Shown here: positions 1-15,700 of the stretch, one piece after another | Position numbering within the stretch: the stretch's first letter is position 1 | Layout: every line of letters begins with the position of its first letter | NCBI GenBank assembly: GCA_916610825.1 | Contig: OU744446.1 | Coordinates: 26,798,445-26,862,444, forward strand | Direction: 5' to 3' | From: Haliclystus octoradiatus | Taxonomy: Eukaryota > Cnidaria > Staurozoa > Stauromedusae > Haliclystidae | DNA: 64,000 bases | The notes under the pieces: generated by a model | Databases searched by the model: none | The model's input: the letters and a program-made list of their open reading frames with translations, nothing else | Told to the model about the DNA's origin: nothing | Position numbers and translations under genes: made by a program

Positions 1-731
1 CCTGATCAGGTAAAATGTAGTAATATATAGAAATGTTATGGTTAAGCGGCAATTTGTGACCACGATCAGTAATCGGTCAATTAGTTTATTTTATTGACAG
101 ATTAGATGACCTCTTCTCTATTGTTATGTGGAAACTTTACAAAGCCAACACAAAAAACAGATTGTTCATACGAAACGCTTGGTTGTTTGCTTATATTTAA
201 TACATTGATACAGTAACCTAATTCATCAAAATGATGGGTTTACCGATTTTATCCTTCAATTGGGGCTCAACAATCGGCAAAAAAACCCGTTGAAAGCAAT
301 CAGCAATTTCACAATTGGAACATCTCGTGGTCCCATTATATATAGGCCTACTTTATCAGATATCTATTGTCCTTCTATTAGGTAATACTTTTTATAGTAT
401 AAATTATCATTGACGAAGTCACATTTTTCCTTCTCATAGCCTCTCATAGCAGTTGGCCTATAGTCTCAATAACTATAGGCTACTACTACATATATTGAAG
501 ATTTGCGGTTTTGAGATGCACTGTTTTCATTCCAGAATTCCCTTTCAAATGGTCTAGGTCGATGTGCTACAATATTATCGACAATTTTAGATGGCAAAGA
601 TGGTGAGGATAATGTTTGATTATGCATTAATTACTTGCTCAAGTTTTTTTAATGTTAAGACTATGCACTTGTTCAAAATATTTGCTGTATTTCTGATATT
701 ATATTTCTGCTTACTGGCTTTCTTTTTAAAG
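1..731. other. No recognisable gene; upstream or intronic DNA of the CCDC14-like gene
   Basis: AT-rich sequence without a convincing open frame. A short ATG frame near 592 runs into a possible donor (GTGAGG) at about 604, but it would leave phase 0 whereas the exon at 732 needs one carried base, so I do not accept it as exon 1. The true first exon of the downstream gene may lie left of the window. Confidence 0.4.
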
Positions 732-3700
732 TGAAAGCAAAGTCTGTTTTAAAGCCAAAGAAAAGTGTGAAAATTGTCCTCCCAAATACAAGTGGTATGT
801 ATGTCATAATTTTTAGTGATGGGTCGATCCAGGTTTTTTAGGGATCGATGAATCGAAGAGAAGAATCAATTCAGAATCGATTTATCGTAATAGAAAGATA
901 GTCCTATTGTTTTCAGAGTTTTATGTCATCAGCGACTGAAAGTTTAAAGTTTAAAAAAAGTTTGACGGCTTTTGTATTTCATTTCTGCAGAAATTATTCA
1001 TTGCATAATATAAGCTTTACATCAATGGCGTTTTCTCTATCAAATAAATAAAATGAATTCATTTTTTCAAATATGTTTGTGAGAATTTTATTATGTTATT
1101 TTGTATTTCAATACGTATTTTTTCAGTTGCGTGTTTTTGTTTTTCGTATAAAGTGCTACCCTTAGTATATTTCGATGGCATTTTCTTCATTGAAAAAATA
1201 TAGAATAACATGCAAATATTGAATCAAATTAATTATTCCAAAATAAGCTGTGTTTATGATTAGAATTAAATGCATAAATTTGAATGATTTGAGTTAATAT
1301 AAAGTGTTCTTACCCTCGCGTGTTTTCGGACATGTTTTTATCATAACGCTGGAAAGGTGATGACTTCTTCATGATAACAATAGACAATATCAGAAATTGT
1401 GGCAAATGGTGTGGCAAATAATTAACGGAGTTGAATTACAATGCTTCGCCATGTAAACAAACATTAAACGATCTATTCAAATAACTTTTAATTGCGAAGG
1501 AACATACCAAAAAGCTTTGTTTTCAACAAATAAGATCTACATTTAGAAAGAACTGAATACAATATAAATAATGAACTATTCTATTGCACCAAAAGACACT
1601 AAAGAAACAATAAGTATTTATTACGATTTATCGATTCACCAAAAAATTATTGATTTATCGATTAATCGATGAATCAGACCCATCACTACAATTTCATTTT
1701 TGAGTACGTTTTATCTGATTAGGCCTACCTTATAATCTTGTGTTTAAATAACATTTGCACATGTACCTATTATTTACTACCAATGCTTTGCAGCTAGATA
1801 GAATATCCTATATTTGTTCATTACACTCTGCTCCGTTGACTTGTACAAACATGCAAGGATTGACATAGGATTATCCAAGTATTTAGGAGGGTATATCCTT
1901 TGTAATTTGCTAACATGGCGTCCTAAATTCGCAAGGCTGTTGGATTTGCTAGACTGAAAGTATGTATTAAGTCCCTCTGTTATCATCAATAGAAAAAGTG
2001 TTCAGTACCAATTTGCTGCTTAGTCTGTAAGTGGTTGTCATGGGAAGACAACACTAAACATTGTTGTGGTAAATCCTGCTTTTGATTTGTAAATATTCAA
2101 AATGTATTGAAATTGATTTTGATACTTATTTTAGCTGTTCAATCAACACCTCAACATCATAGAATAGGGGCTCGTTACAATGAACGTCTTGTCTCATCAA
2201 CGCCTGAAAAGAGTAAAAGGATGAAACAGCCTTCTCTGAAACAACAACAAAACATGCTGAAAAAGGAATTGGCTGCAAGGGAAGATCGCTGTAACAAATT
2301 GGAGGTAAGCAGAGATCAGTATAATTGCTCAAACAATTCCAATGATCTGACATTCTTAGCAGAAATGCGATCAGTAGGAAGAAAAATTTCTAATTATTTT
2401 AAAAGATTGTTCTACTTGAGGTAGCAAATACGACTGTTTGTTTCTCTGACTGTTATAATGGTTTCAAATTTTTAATTTATTTTTTTCAAGTAATTTTTCT
2501 ACGGTGATCCAATCGTAATATTTTACAGTAACCTCCTAATATTCACAAACATTATAACATTTTTACAAATATTTTTGTTTTCAAACCCTTTTTGCATTCC
2601 AATGTACCATAATAAATGATTTTAATTCAGATTTCACAAACAATTTACAAAAATCGGCCGAAATAAGATCGAAATTTCGGCCAACAAAAATTGAAACTAT
2701 ATTATTTCAGTGACGACCGGAATGGCGTTTTGTTGCATGCAAATGTTACCAATTAATATCACAAATATTCACAAGTGTGTATTGTATTGTGATTGTGAAG
2801 TTTGCAAATTCTTTTCAAATTCTGAGGGTACCAGGGAAGACAAGTTACACATTTAAGCATTACCCACTATGAATAAAAACGTTGAAGATGATTGTGATTG
2901 AGATATTTTTATTTTCCAATTTCCACTGCCTCAGATATTATCTGAACAAACAAACACACTATGCATTGTGTTTAAACATTATTCTCCTTGATGAAAATAT
3001 TTATCCAGATAAAAAAGTAATTTAGATTAAGCAATGATCAATTGTCAGAACATTTATTCAATGCCCTTGTTAAGTTGCAAGCCTTATCTGTAGCTAGCAA
3101 GTCTTGAATATTCTTCTTTAGTCAAAGAAGAACATAAGCTGGTGATTGATTTTCTTATGGATCTTCAACATAATATATTTTCCAGTTGCTTACTGTTACC
3201 AATTGCTATTACATTTAATGACCAGCAAGTAAGAATGGAGCATCGATGCTTTCGACTTTTGAACCATTCAAGCATTAATTTAATCCAAAGATTACTGTTT
3301 TGTCGAAGAAGATTGCGTAAATTAAAGGATAGGAAGCGTTTTTGGGTGAGAAAAGTTCATCAGGAAAGGAATTTTAAAAGTGAATTTATTTATTGATTGC
3401 AGAGTTACGGTTATTGGACCAAGAGTATTTCTTTAGGTGTTTTAGAATGACACCAACAATTTTTGAAAAGCTTCTATAATGGGTAGGCCTGAAAGTGGCA
3501 AAGAAGAAAACGAATGTGCGTGATCCAATTAGTGCATCTGAGAGATTGGAAATTTGCTTGAGATATCTTTAACTGGTGATGCCCAGGTCATTATAGCTTC
3601 ACGTTATAGAGTAAGTCCATCTGCTAATTAGGTCGAGTAATTAATGAGACGTGTCAAGCCATTTGGGATGTACTAGCATCTGAGAAAGGATACTTAAAAT

Positions 3701-6700
3701 ACCCTTCAAACAAAAACGAATGGAAGACTGTAGCCAATGAATTCTTGCAACTCTGGAATTTTCCCAATTGTTTAGGGGCCATTGACGGGAATCATGTTGT
3801 GGTCCAAGCTCCTGCGATGACAGGAAGTAACTATAGAAAAGCTTTCAGTATTGTACTACTTGCAGTTGTAAATGCCAGGTATACGTTTTTGCTAGTAGAT
3901 ATTCAAATCTTGGTAATGCCATTGAAAATGCCATTGATGGATATCCCTAAACCTCGCAAGCTCCCAAACTCCGACGAGGAAGTACCTTATGTATTTGTTG
4001 GAGAAGATGCGTTTGGCTTAAAAGAGCACATGAAACCATTTCCGTCACAGAATCAATCCAGCGAGAAAATAATTTTCAATTATAGACTCTCGAGAGCATG
4101 TCGGATTGTAAACCCATTATAGCTAAAAGAAAAGCTGTATTGGCTCTACATAATTTTTTAACCCTATCGGTTTTACTGAGGGAGGGGGGTTAATTGGCGG
4201 CAAGAACAGGCAGACCTAGTGGTATGCTGATTATGACTGCAAGGATTGCAAATAATTATTATGTGATGCTGCAATGATTAGGAAAGACTTCATGGACTTT
4301 TCTTGCAATGAAGGCTCTGTCCCTTGGCAAGATGAAATCGATAACCGTACTGGAACTCAATGTGATGAATATCTTGATAGCCTGTAATGTCAATATGTAA
4401 AAGATAACATAAATTATGTATAGTATACCTATACATATATTTATATGTGTTATAATATAGTTTAAGCAGTTTCTTATTAGCTACGAATCAAAAGCTGTAG
4501 GTAAATATGATGTTAATTATTTTTACAGTTGTAAAATATTTTGACATCAACATTTTTGCTTACATTATACCACAATGAATTATAATATAAGCATTGTACC
4601 ATTTTCATTTTAATTCTTCATTATATTCATATCAGATAATTTATAGATTAAGGATCGCAAATAATCAAGGCTCTAACTCTAACTCAAGTAACAGCTGACT
4701 AATTTTGATCATTTACAATCTATGTTCTTTAAAGGAAGAGCAGAAATGAGGAGAACTAAACTTTTGCAATACAAGCCAACTTCTTCCTCCTTAAATTCGT
4801 GGAAGTTGGATTATTACGAAGGGTTTCATTAGTTAACTCATTTGTATTTGACATTTCCTTTAATAAAGCCTTATCAAAATCGTTCTGTCTTGTTCTGAAG
4901 CCATGTCGACTTTTGATGGGGACCTAGGAGAGTCATGTAACTGTTCTTTTACCTAGGCTTTTACTAGGCTTTTTACCTATTTTGAAGTGAAATTGAAGAT
5001 CCCGTTGGAAATTAAAGAGTTGACGCATTAGAATTTAATATTTCCTTCCACAAGACTGTCTTGAATCGTTTACACATAATCATTAATTTCATCTGATTGA
5101 TTTTGATGTAAATTGCTGATTATAGGATGGTTTGACATTTTTTTGTATAGAAAGGCCATAGCCTGAAAATGCTTACAATTGTTAGCAAATTTGATGCTGC
5201 TGCACCTGATCTTGTCATAATCTTGAGGTGGTCTAAACATTTCTTCAAATTATCTTTCAAATTCTTGAGCTGCCTTGCCAAGAAGTCCTCTGTGGAATAA
5301 TGCAAAGCAAATTATGCACATTTGTTATATAAAACCAAATATTTTCATTTCAGGTTGAATATTACATATTACAATTACATGTTCTTGAAGTGCATGATAG
5401 CAATAAGCCTTGTTATTCTCGGTCCCTCATTGTTTCGCTCAATCTCAGACTGAAATAATAAATTAAACAAATTACTTTGTGACATAACTCCAAATTAGAC
5501 TGACCGATACAAATACAGCTTACATATGTGATTATTATTGAGAAACTTAGCTGTGATTCTTGAAAGCTCGATGAACAGAGTACTGGACTTTGATGTGTCT
5601 TTTTCTGTAGGCAACTGGTCTAATATCTGCTGTTTAAAAATACCCTCAGCTAAAAAATCATTGTTAATTTTCTTAATAATAAGACATACCGTAGGTGTTC
5701 AATAGATAATTTGAACATTGTACCATTGGATGAAACATCGCCTTCTTCACAATTTTGTTCAGTTGTGTGCTTTCGAGAAGTGTTAATATGTGTTAATAGT
5801 GTTAGCATGTCAATCCTTGTTTCCACTTGCAAACTTTTTGACAAATGTAACACGTTTAGTTTGCTTTAAAACAACTCTTTGATTTCCTCTTTTGGAATAA
5901 ATTGAGTTTCGAGAACCAAGTCTTCATCATCTAGAAGAATGCCAGCAGTTTCTAAACCTTCCATAACTGGAAAATCAGTAAATGTTAAAGAAAATGAACT
6001 TGATGCTGATTATGTACTTTCAACGTTGACGGCCATGATGAAAATGAGTTTGATCCCACTTACTTGACCGCTTATTACTAACAATTATACCAGCTTTACT
6101 GAAAATCTGTTCCGATGGAACAGATGTTCTTGAACAAACCAAAAATTGTTTTGCTGAAGGGACAATTAAGGGAAATCTAGTTGAATTACTTTCCTACCAT
6201 TTTTATGGATCATTTGTTTAGGTATCTGATTTTCAGCAGCGTACAAATCTACCTCTTGGTCTACCTGTTCAGAAAATGATTGTGACTCTGTAAGTTCATC
6301 TTCCTTACCAATTATCTCTTCCATGGCTGATTTTTGTTTATTGTTGTTGTTGTTGACTTATTTGACACTGTATTTGCTGAGTCTACTTGCAGCAAGTCAA
6401 TTGGCGATGATTTACTTTTCTTTTTTAAATAAATAACGTCCTTTCTCACGGATGTAGTTAAAAAATCCAGATAGCGGAACCATTGTGTGGGTCCATTAAT
6501 GATGCCATTGAATAAAATACTGTCTCATTTTTGAAAAAGTATTACCAATGTTTACTTTCATTTTAAAGTGTATATCCCGGATATTGGGAGATTGCTTCTT
6601 TACATAGAGAAAAATTTTATATCCGTACATAATCTTCTTGTGTTTTTACGCGATCATTTCTCCTCTCCTTCAAAAATGCAGTCAAAGTGACGATTTTGGG

Positions 6701-9700
6701 TTAATTTTGTGTCTCACTCTTTTTCCTCGAACAGGAACCCGTTTATTTTCAACAAGAGAGTTTACACCGGAAAAAACACTAAACTTTTTACTTATTTGTC
6801 TGTCAATAAAAAACCGCTTAACCAAATGACAATCTGCTTTTGGAATGAAATTCTTAACGTCGAGCTGAAGATTTAGAGCTATATTTGATCAATATTCAAG
6901 ATCCAGGTAAAGAGATATAAGCCTCTAAAGTCAAAAGTTTTTAGGTTTGGATTTTTCTCACTCAATTGCTCACACGATTAACACCTCTTTGCGGCTTCGT
7001 CTAAGCATAGTCGGCATAGTTGATGCGTATTAAAAATAGTCACACACCTTCAATAGTGAGCAGCGATAACCTGCTTACGCGAATTCGTAAAGAGGTGCTA
7101 ATCGCGTGAGCACTTGAATGAGAAAAATCCAAAACTAAAAACGTTTTGACTTCAGAGGCTTATATCTCTTTACCTGGATCTTGAATATTGATCAAATATA
7201 GCTCTAAATCTTCAGCTGAACGTTGAAAATTTCATTCCGGAAGCAGATTGTCATTTGGTTAAGCGGTTTTTTATTGACAGACAAATAAGTAAAAAGTTTA
7301 GTGTTTTTTCCGGTGTAAACTCTCTTGTTAAAAATAAACGGGTTCCTGTTCGTGGAAAAAGAGTGAGACACAAAATTAACCCAAAATCGTCACTTTGACT
7401 GCATTTTTGAAGGAGAGGAGAAATGATCGCGTAAAAACACAAGAAGATTATGTACGAATATAAAATTTTTCTCTATGTAAAGAAGCAATCTCCCAATATC
7501 CGGGATATACACTTTAAAATGAAAGTAAACATTGGTAATACTTTATTCAAAAATGAGACAGTATTTTATTCAATGGCATCATTAATGGACCCACACAATG
7601 GTTCCGCTATCTGGATTTTTTAACTCCATCCGTGAGAAAGGACGTTATTTATTTAAAAAAGAAAAGTAAATCATCGCCAATTGACTTGCTGCAAGTAGAC
7701 TCAGCAAATACAGTGTCAAATAATGTCTTATTTAGATACAAATAAGTAAAAAGTTTAGTGTTTCTTCCGGTGTAAACCCTCTTGTGGAAAATAAATGGGT
7801 TCTTGTTCGAGGAAAAAGAGTGAGACACAAAATCGTAACTTTGACTGCATTTTTGAGAGGGAAATGATTGCGCAAAGTAAAAATACAAGAAGAACATGTA
7901 CTGATAGAAAACTTTTCTCTATCTAAAGAAGCAATCTCCCAATATCTGAGATATACACTTTAAATGAAAGATCTATTTATAGACCCTACCGTCTTGTCAA
8001 TGAACTTCTCACCTGGCATAACTGTTGACAAGGCATGACCATGGTCCGACAAAGTCCGGAAACTTGGAAACCTGGTTTGCGGAAGGCTAGCAAAATTCAG
8101 AAGGAAAAGGCATAATGCTGAATACATAAATTAAAATTATTAGAAAAATATAAAAATAAAATTTTGATTTCATGATTTTATGTCAGTAAAATCACTCAAA
8201 CGTTTATCTAAAAAGTTGAGGTTTGCGCAATTTCTTGTAGGTCGATTGTAAGCCTTTACTCTCTGACAGACTTCCTGTTTTATAACCAGAAATTGTGATT
8301 CAGCAAAATTCTGAATATGGTTTACCCTGACCGGTAACGTCTTTCTGTATGCTTTCGACCACTGCTCTACATTACTCAAAACACAATTGTTCAAATACAG
8401 TTTTAAAGAGGCTGAGTTGGCTACTTCGTTGCTGCCCAGAAGCTCAGAAGTTTTTGCAATAACTTCTGCCACATTCTCGGCATACAAAATAGCTTTCAGG
8501 AAAGTCACAACAGGCTTTCTGTCTTCCATTGGAATACCTTTTTTTTTCAAAGAGCCATCTTCACACAGCTTACAAAACATGAAATGTACACAATAGTAAT
8601 ATTGAAGATTGCCAGCTGTACTTCAATGACAGTCACAATTGTCTGTCAGAAATACCTGTGGGCCCTGGCCCCCCTCCCGTAAAAGACATATGTAGGAAGA
8701 CATGTCTTCAGCAGTTTGAAAGATTCCTTGAACGTTTCCTTCGTCTCATCTGTCATGAGGATGACAGCTAGTGGTAGGCCACCTGCAATACAGTGTGTAC
8801 ATAGCATGAAAAATCTTAAATTGCGCTTGTCCAAGTTAGATGTACTGTCAGCCATGACCAATTCTCCAGATTGCGGTAAATGCTTGTGAACACGAGCCAT
8901 GAGAGGAGTCACAATAACCACAATTAGACGTACAAAGTTTGATGCATTATCATTTTTAACTGAAACTAGCATCTTTCACCTTCTACGATTAAAACCCATT
9001 TATACATTATTTATTATGTGACAAGGATAAAACATTCATGTTCAGACTTTATTCGGTAATAGTGTTAATTTTATTTTTGAAGTATTTTATTTCTAGCATT
9101 AATACATTGGTACAAACATTTTTAGCATATTTCTTTTCAACTTTGTACATTCCTTTGTAAGGTGCTTCTGATCCAACAAAATGTAAAAAGCGCTGCATAA
9201 AATTTGAAATTATTGTTAAAGTATTGACAATAAAGTTGAAATTCGTAAAAGAAAAACGCATCCCAAAAAGAGATTTAATGAAGTTAAACTCACCAGTTTG
9301 CAAAAAACTTCTTCATCGACTAGCCTCTAGCATAGTTCATCAAATTCTGGTTTTGTTTGGCCAGTTGTAAATATTCCGTCTTCGTCAGGCTGTATAACTC
9401 TGGCGTTCAATATTCTTATATTACTTTTCAACACTTCCATCAACAGTTTGCCGGATATTATCTAGCTGATATACTTACCTGTCTCAATTGATCTAATAAA
9501 TAAAAAACAAAATTTCTTATTCAAGATTCAAGGTAACTGTTTACATGATTATTCAAACCAGGCAATATGGAACATTACCTTTGTCATCATCGATATCGCT
9601 ATATCTTGTGTCTGTTGTTGTTGGTGAAGAGATCTGTTGGTATCGAATAGAAATTGAAGAGAAGATTTATTGGAAAAACATTGATCAGGGTGAGGTGATG

Positions 9701-12700
9701 GAGAAGAAATGGTGGAGAAATCAGAAATGATTGGAGAAGGGTGTGTAATGTGAAGTGTCAAACATGATTGTGAATTCCTTGACTGCGGTGAAAAGCTTCT
9801 GTTGAGGCAAAGATGAAAGAAACGGAGATTGTGGCAAATTTAGAGACTCGACTTTGACATAACCTGAAACAGAAAATCATACATAAAATTTAAAACATAA
9901 TTTATAACTGTAAATGCAGGGTGTTAGATGTCGAGCGGAGGTAGCCTATCGTTATTAGAACTATCCAAGTGGTATTTGTTGTGGTCTTTGGTCTTTCGTT
10001 TTCTTGGGACATCTGGGTCCACATTAGAGGTGTCAGCAGCAATGGCTAACTTCATTTGTTTAACTGCAGCGATGTAGTTATCTAGAAAGATGGAAGTTTA
10101 GTAATATAACACATAATACACTAAATTTAGAAGGTCAGAGATAATAATGATGAGAAATTTACCTGCAGATCCTAGAGCCTGTATGATATACGTTGGCCAT
10201 TTATCAGAGGGTGATTGGCCCTTCCTAGCGTAACTGGTAGCTTTAGATATATCATTCAGATATGAGCACCCTTAGAATATAAGGAAGCATTCAAAACCAT
10301 GAAAAATCATTCAACATAGCAGTTTACAGTATAAAGGTGTAATATATTAAGTGTATTTTATATAAAATGCACCTTAAATACCATATTCATGAAACATTGT
10401 TTTTGGCTGTTAAAGGTTACTAAACTACAAATCTTATTAAAATCAATACACGCAGAAGTTTGTAAATCATTTGAATTGCGTTCGCATTACACTTACATCA
10501 GAGTCGCCTTCACAAATCCAGGAACTTGGAACAACTGCTATGCTGCTCTCCTCATCAAATTCAACAACTACAAAAGTTTTCATCTATGAAACAAGCACAT
10601 ACGGGTAAAAGTAACTGACAGTAACAGAATAATCAAACATGGTTACTAAATGCGTACTTAAAATTTGATTTTATAAAGATACACCTGGTTGTTTCTGTAA
10701 AAAAATGCTATTGAAGAGTGACCATTTTAGACAGATGGTCACTGTATAGAGGAGACCGTGTTGACGGTACATTACACATTGATACAAGTATGCATCAGTG
10801 ACAGGCTAGGACCTGAATTCTAGAAGAATGATTACATCAATTTCTTCTTCGTAATTTAATCAATTACACCAAATAAGTCATCCTGAAATTACATTACATG
10901 CAACATTAACTGATACAAAGATAGGTGACTAAAACGAAGATCCTAAATTTTTGTATTTGTAATTATTTATTGTCAACGTAACATTATAAATACAATTTAC
11001 GACAAACAAAATTATTCAAAAAAGGAAAGTCTATCTAAAATATTCACATAATGGGGTACCTGTTTTCAAATGAAGCAACACTTATCTTGATATTAATTGA
11101 ATTTCAATAAAAATTTTAGGACATACGATAATAAATAGGACTACTATATTACACTATGACAGTATATGTTCTAGTCTTCAATCAGAATACTAGTCAGGAT
11201 AAATATAAATGATACTGCGATAGATATGTTTACGTAGAACATGATATGTAGCAACAATACTAGAAAGGAATTCAAAAGTTGAAAATTATACAAAAACATT
11301 TTTATATAACAACATCAATGTGCAGTGACTAAAATTATAACAATGTAAATTATATCATTAAATGTGTAATAATTTATCAATGTGTAATTGTGCAGTTGCA
11401 ACTAAAATTTGAATATTTTAACATTATCTAGCAATGAAATAGTAAAAATGTTATAATATTTCAAATAAAATGAATAATATGCACTGTCATTGTCGTCAAA
11501 GTATATTCAAAATACAATTCAACAGCCTTTGTGTAGGAGCAGAAGAATTATCTTCCAAGATTCTTGTTTGTAACTACGGTAACACAGCGATGTGCTACTA
11601 ACCTTATAAGCAAATCTAATGTATCTTGCCTGTTACTAGGAAGTTTATAAAACCTCAAGAGTCTTTAGTCACAGGGTTGTGTGAATGTTGTGATAGCATT
11701 TATTGATAAATACACCATGCACAGTACTATATCACAGTCATTTTTCGCCCACATACTTCAACATATCTTCTATCATCTAATAAATAACAATTATCAGGTC
11801 GTTTTGAAATATTGACAGTCCTCTTGAATCTGACCATTGACGATGTATTCTCTTCTTCTATTAAACGATTAATAATCTGTACAGCAGTCCTTTTACCAGA
11901 TCTTACTTGACATCTAAGCGTGGAAGTGTATCTGATGCCTTCCTAAGTCAGCCTTTTCTTCCTCATTCTTAATTGATGTGTAAACTGTGCCTCTGACATC
12001 TGAAAATAGCAACAATTATTACAGAGACAATATTGTAGAATAAGATGAAATATAATCAATATATTTAAGAAGATTGATTTTGCAACAATTGGGAAATTGG
12101 ATGTTTTTCTACCCTATTTAGGATAAATATCTCCTCTTCCAAGAAAAATGAGTCTTACAGCAGGCACAATTGAGTTAGTTTTACAGATGCCTAGAACAAC
12201 AGCCAATCATTATGTCTAGTGTCTACCATGTTGATGATAGTGCGGTCTGCCAATACTTCTTTGCCAGACTGCAGAATTTTCAATGGCTATGTTTTATTTG
12301 AAATTTTGTTTTTGTGTGGCATGAAATTACATTTTTACTTTTCAGAGCTGATTTTAATTGAAAACATAAAAATCATGCAAATAAAGTAATGTAAAATTAT
12401 TGTTTCTGCGACTGATCAATATTTAAGAAGCAAAAAGCAAACTCTGAAGTCTGGCTTCTTTGCATATAATTGAGCTAAATATATCTACAAAACAAAAAAT
12501 CTGGATGTGGATTTGAAAAGTTGATGTTTTGCAAGACAGAAGGTCAAACACTAAAAAGCTATATTTATAATATGAATATGATACGATGACAGTATTTTAA
12601 AAGAGGTTAATTATCTGACAGACTTGCAAGTCATCAAGCATAATCTATAACAATAATGGCCTATGCCTAGCCATATTTCCAGAGCAGTGCTACAATTAGT

Positions 12701-15700
12701 TTTTGTTGTATATATTAAGATTATTGAACCTAGCCTACCTGAGCAACATCATCCTCATCTTCTTCAAGCTCATCAACCACATACGACGAAGACTCCCAAG
12801 AAGCTGAATACTCTTGTGAGTCTGACAAGAAAGGGATTTCTTCATCATTGATATTCACGGCAACTAGTGGGTTGTTGCATTGGGAAGAAATTACAGGGGA
12901 ATTTGCAGGGGTGTAGCTGATGAAGAAGTCGAACATTCATCAGATTTGCTTTTGGCCTGAGCTGGCACGAATGCTCTTAAGGGGTTTGTCGTATTGTTTA
13001 AAATGAAGGTCTTGTTCTTGTTTTTTGACTTCTTTTTGTCGTTTGTTTCATATCTTTCAAACGGCATAGGCCTTAGCTAGACGGAGCAGAGACAGTAAAA
13101 TCAATTTAGTTAATGTATAGTTAATGGTGGGAGCGTCCTGATGGTCAAGTCTCATTTGTCATATTTGATCACATCTGAACGAGTTGAGATCATGTGCATA
13201 CTGCCTTGAACCAGCTTGAGGACTTTCATATTGAGCCCAAGCTGAATATCTTTGAACTCAGCAATCGCTTTGAAAAGTGATTAAAACATCCTACTATTTT
13301 TCTTGCCCTCAAACACGTAATCTATTATATCCCTTTGCGAAAGCACCGTCTCACCAACAACTATTTGTAATTTGTGGATTGTACAATGGAGAGAATCAAT
13401 GTGCAACAGCTCTCCACTCAATGCAAAATTTGCAACCCCATCTCTAAGAAAATGTGGATTTTTGATTCTGGGATATCACATTTGGACAGCATTTCTGACA
13501 TGATAGAACTGATATTTATAGCAGTGTGACATTTTGGGGAATGTTGGGCAGTGAGTATAGCATGCTGTAAATTAAATTTCTCCTGTTTTCCTGTGAAAAT
13601 AATATTCATAAATGAATATGATGTCACTGATAGTAAATTATATATGTGTAATATACAATGTGATTTCAATGAATCTCAAATGACATGTCTTCCCTTCTTC
13701 ATCTTTTGTTCTTCCTTGTATTTCTTACGACAATGCTCATCATGTAGAAGCTCTCCCAGAGGATGCTGAAATGTTTTTTTTGTTTGAGGCTCATAATCAT
13801 CATCTGAAAATGTAAAATATGATGTTATCGTGATAATGATAATGATATTTGTAATTGTAATCTTTCATTTATTACCAATTTACCCAATACTTAATACAAG
13901 TGTACAGTAGATACGCTGAATTATGTGTTGTTTTTATAGAGGCTTAGTCTACAACCTTCTTAATATATTATATAATATATAATTAAAATAGATGATCAAT
14001 GTCACCTGTCTATTGTTACGTTGATCAAATGATTTATAAATAAATGTTCCTAGCAGAAGTGCTGATCCTAAGCTGCGTTATTGTCACCCTTGTCATTCTG
14101 TTTGGGAGAAGCAGATACTTCTCAAATCCAAATTTTGTTTTAATATTTTATGAAAGTCCAATTGATGCGACAAATTTAGAATGTTTTTGTTTAATTTTGA
14201 TTGTTCAAAATTATTTGCAGAATTGCTTTTAATTTGACTTTTGATTACGTTTATTAATTTTGTTTTTTACATCTAGGCGACATGTCTTTACTGAGTAGCA
14301 ATGGTAGTGTATTGCCAACTCCGGCAAGATGTTTTCTAAACTTTTCAACCATGAAGTTGATGAGTTGTCTACTAGATGCTCGCCAAATACTTAGCTTTAT
14401 AAATCAAGCTAACAAAGTCAGATGTTATTAATATGAGTCAATATTTTATCATGTTTAATTTAAATGATAATGATGATGAGGATGACATAGGTGTGATACA
14501 ATTAAAAATGTTGTTTTGTAATGGTAAGATAAGGATTTAAACAACATGCCATCATATCTAATCTCATAGATGGCTGTTATACTTTGACTATTCATATTTT
14601 ATATAAAATATTGTTTAATTTGTGCAAAGTCAAACTGAATGAAGCAGCAGTATTAGGAAGCAATCTATTTCTTTATTTCATACGTTACCTATGCAATTTT
14701 ACGGAATTGAGAAACTTCCATTTCCGCAATTTTTCAAATGATGGTTTTACCTTTCCAAAACCCAGGACCCTAGAATCAACTGGTTTTTTAAAGAGAGAAA
14801 ATGCTTTTTTCTTTTTGATTCAAATGTGATCTCAACAACACTGTTTATAATTTTTAAAACTTTGCAGAAATGATTATTTAACAAACAATAGATATTATTT
14901 GGCTTGGCTGTCTTTATTATAAATCTGGAATGGTTTACAATAACAATGTTTTTGCAGTGTTCAATACATCTGTTTAGAGCTTGCATTGTTGTATTTTTGC
15001 TCGCTTTAACCCATTTTTGCAGCATCCCTCCATAACTTTCAAATGCCCATGCTGCACAATTGTCAAAGCAACCATGAGACTTGGCTTCCTCTGCAATTGT
15101 GTAAGACTATGTATATTTTATACAAGGAATCCTCCACTATATAATGCCTCACCCTGCTCAACAAAACAACGAGAGAGACTTAGCATAGTCATCATGAGCA
15201 ATTGTCAATGCTTTGCTAACAAGGGTGGCAGCACCTATACTTAAAAACATGAAATGGTTATAAAATGATTCAGGTAGAACTCCTTTTATAATATGATGTC
15301 CAGTATAGAACAAAAACAGTCTAAATTCTGTGACCTTCCAAAATCCAACATCGTCAATCAAGCAAGGTTTTCTGGCAAAATCACCAAGAATTGCAGATTT
15401 TTTGAATATTATTCTCTTGTTTGCATTTGCTTTTTGCATAGCGGAAACTGTAAAATCCTTTCTTTGCCTTTGAACGATGTTTTCAATCATCTCTTCATAA
15501 CACCAAGGCAGACTTGATGGATATAATCTATAGGAAGGCTCTTGATCATATCAATTGACTTGGATTTAGTAATGGGCGTTTTAAAATGATGTTGTCCAGG
15601 ATTTTCTTTCAACTTCAAAGAATTATCAGTTCTCTGAGTTCCATATGACATTTTCTTGACCCATTTACATGTCACGTTTATCACAACCAAAGTAGCCTGA

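Noticed and set aside
592-604. Start codon and donor for exon 1 of the CCDC14-like gene
   Set aside because: The resulting phase does not fit the exon at 732-794, and only four codons would be encoded.
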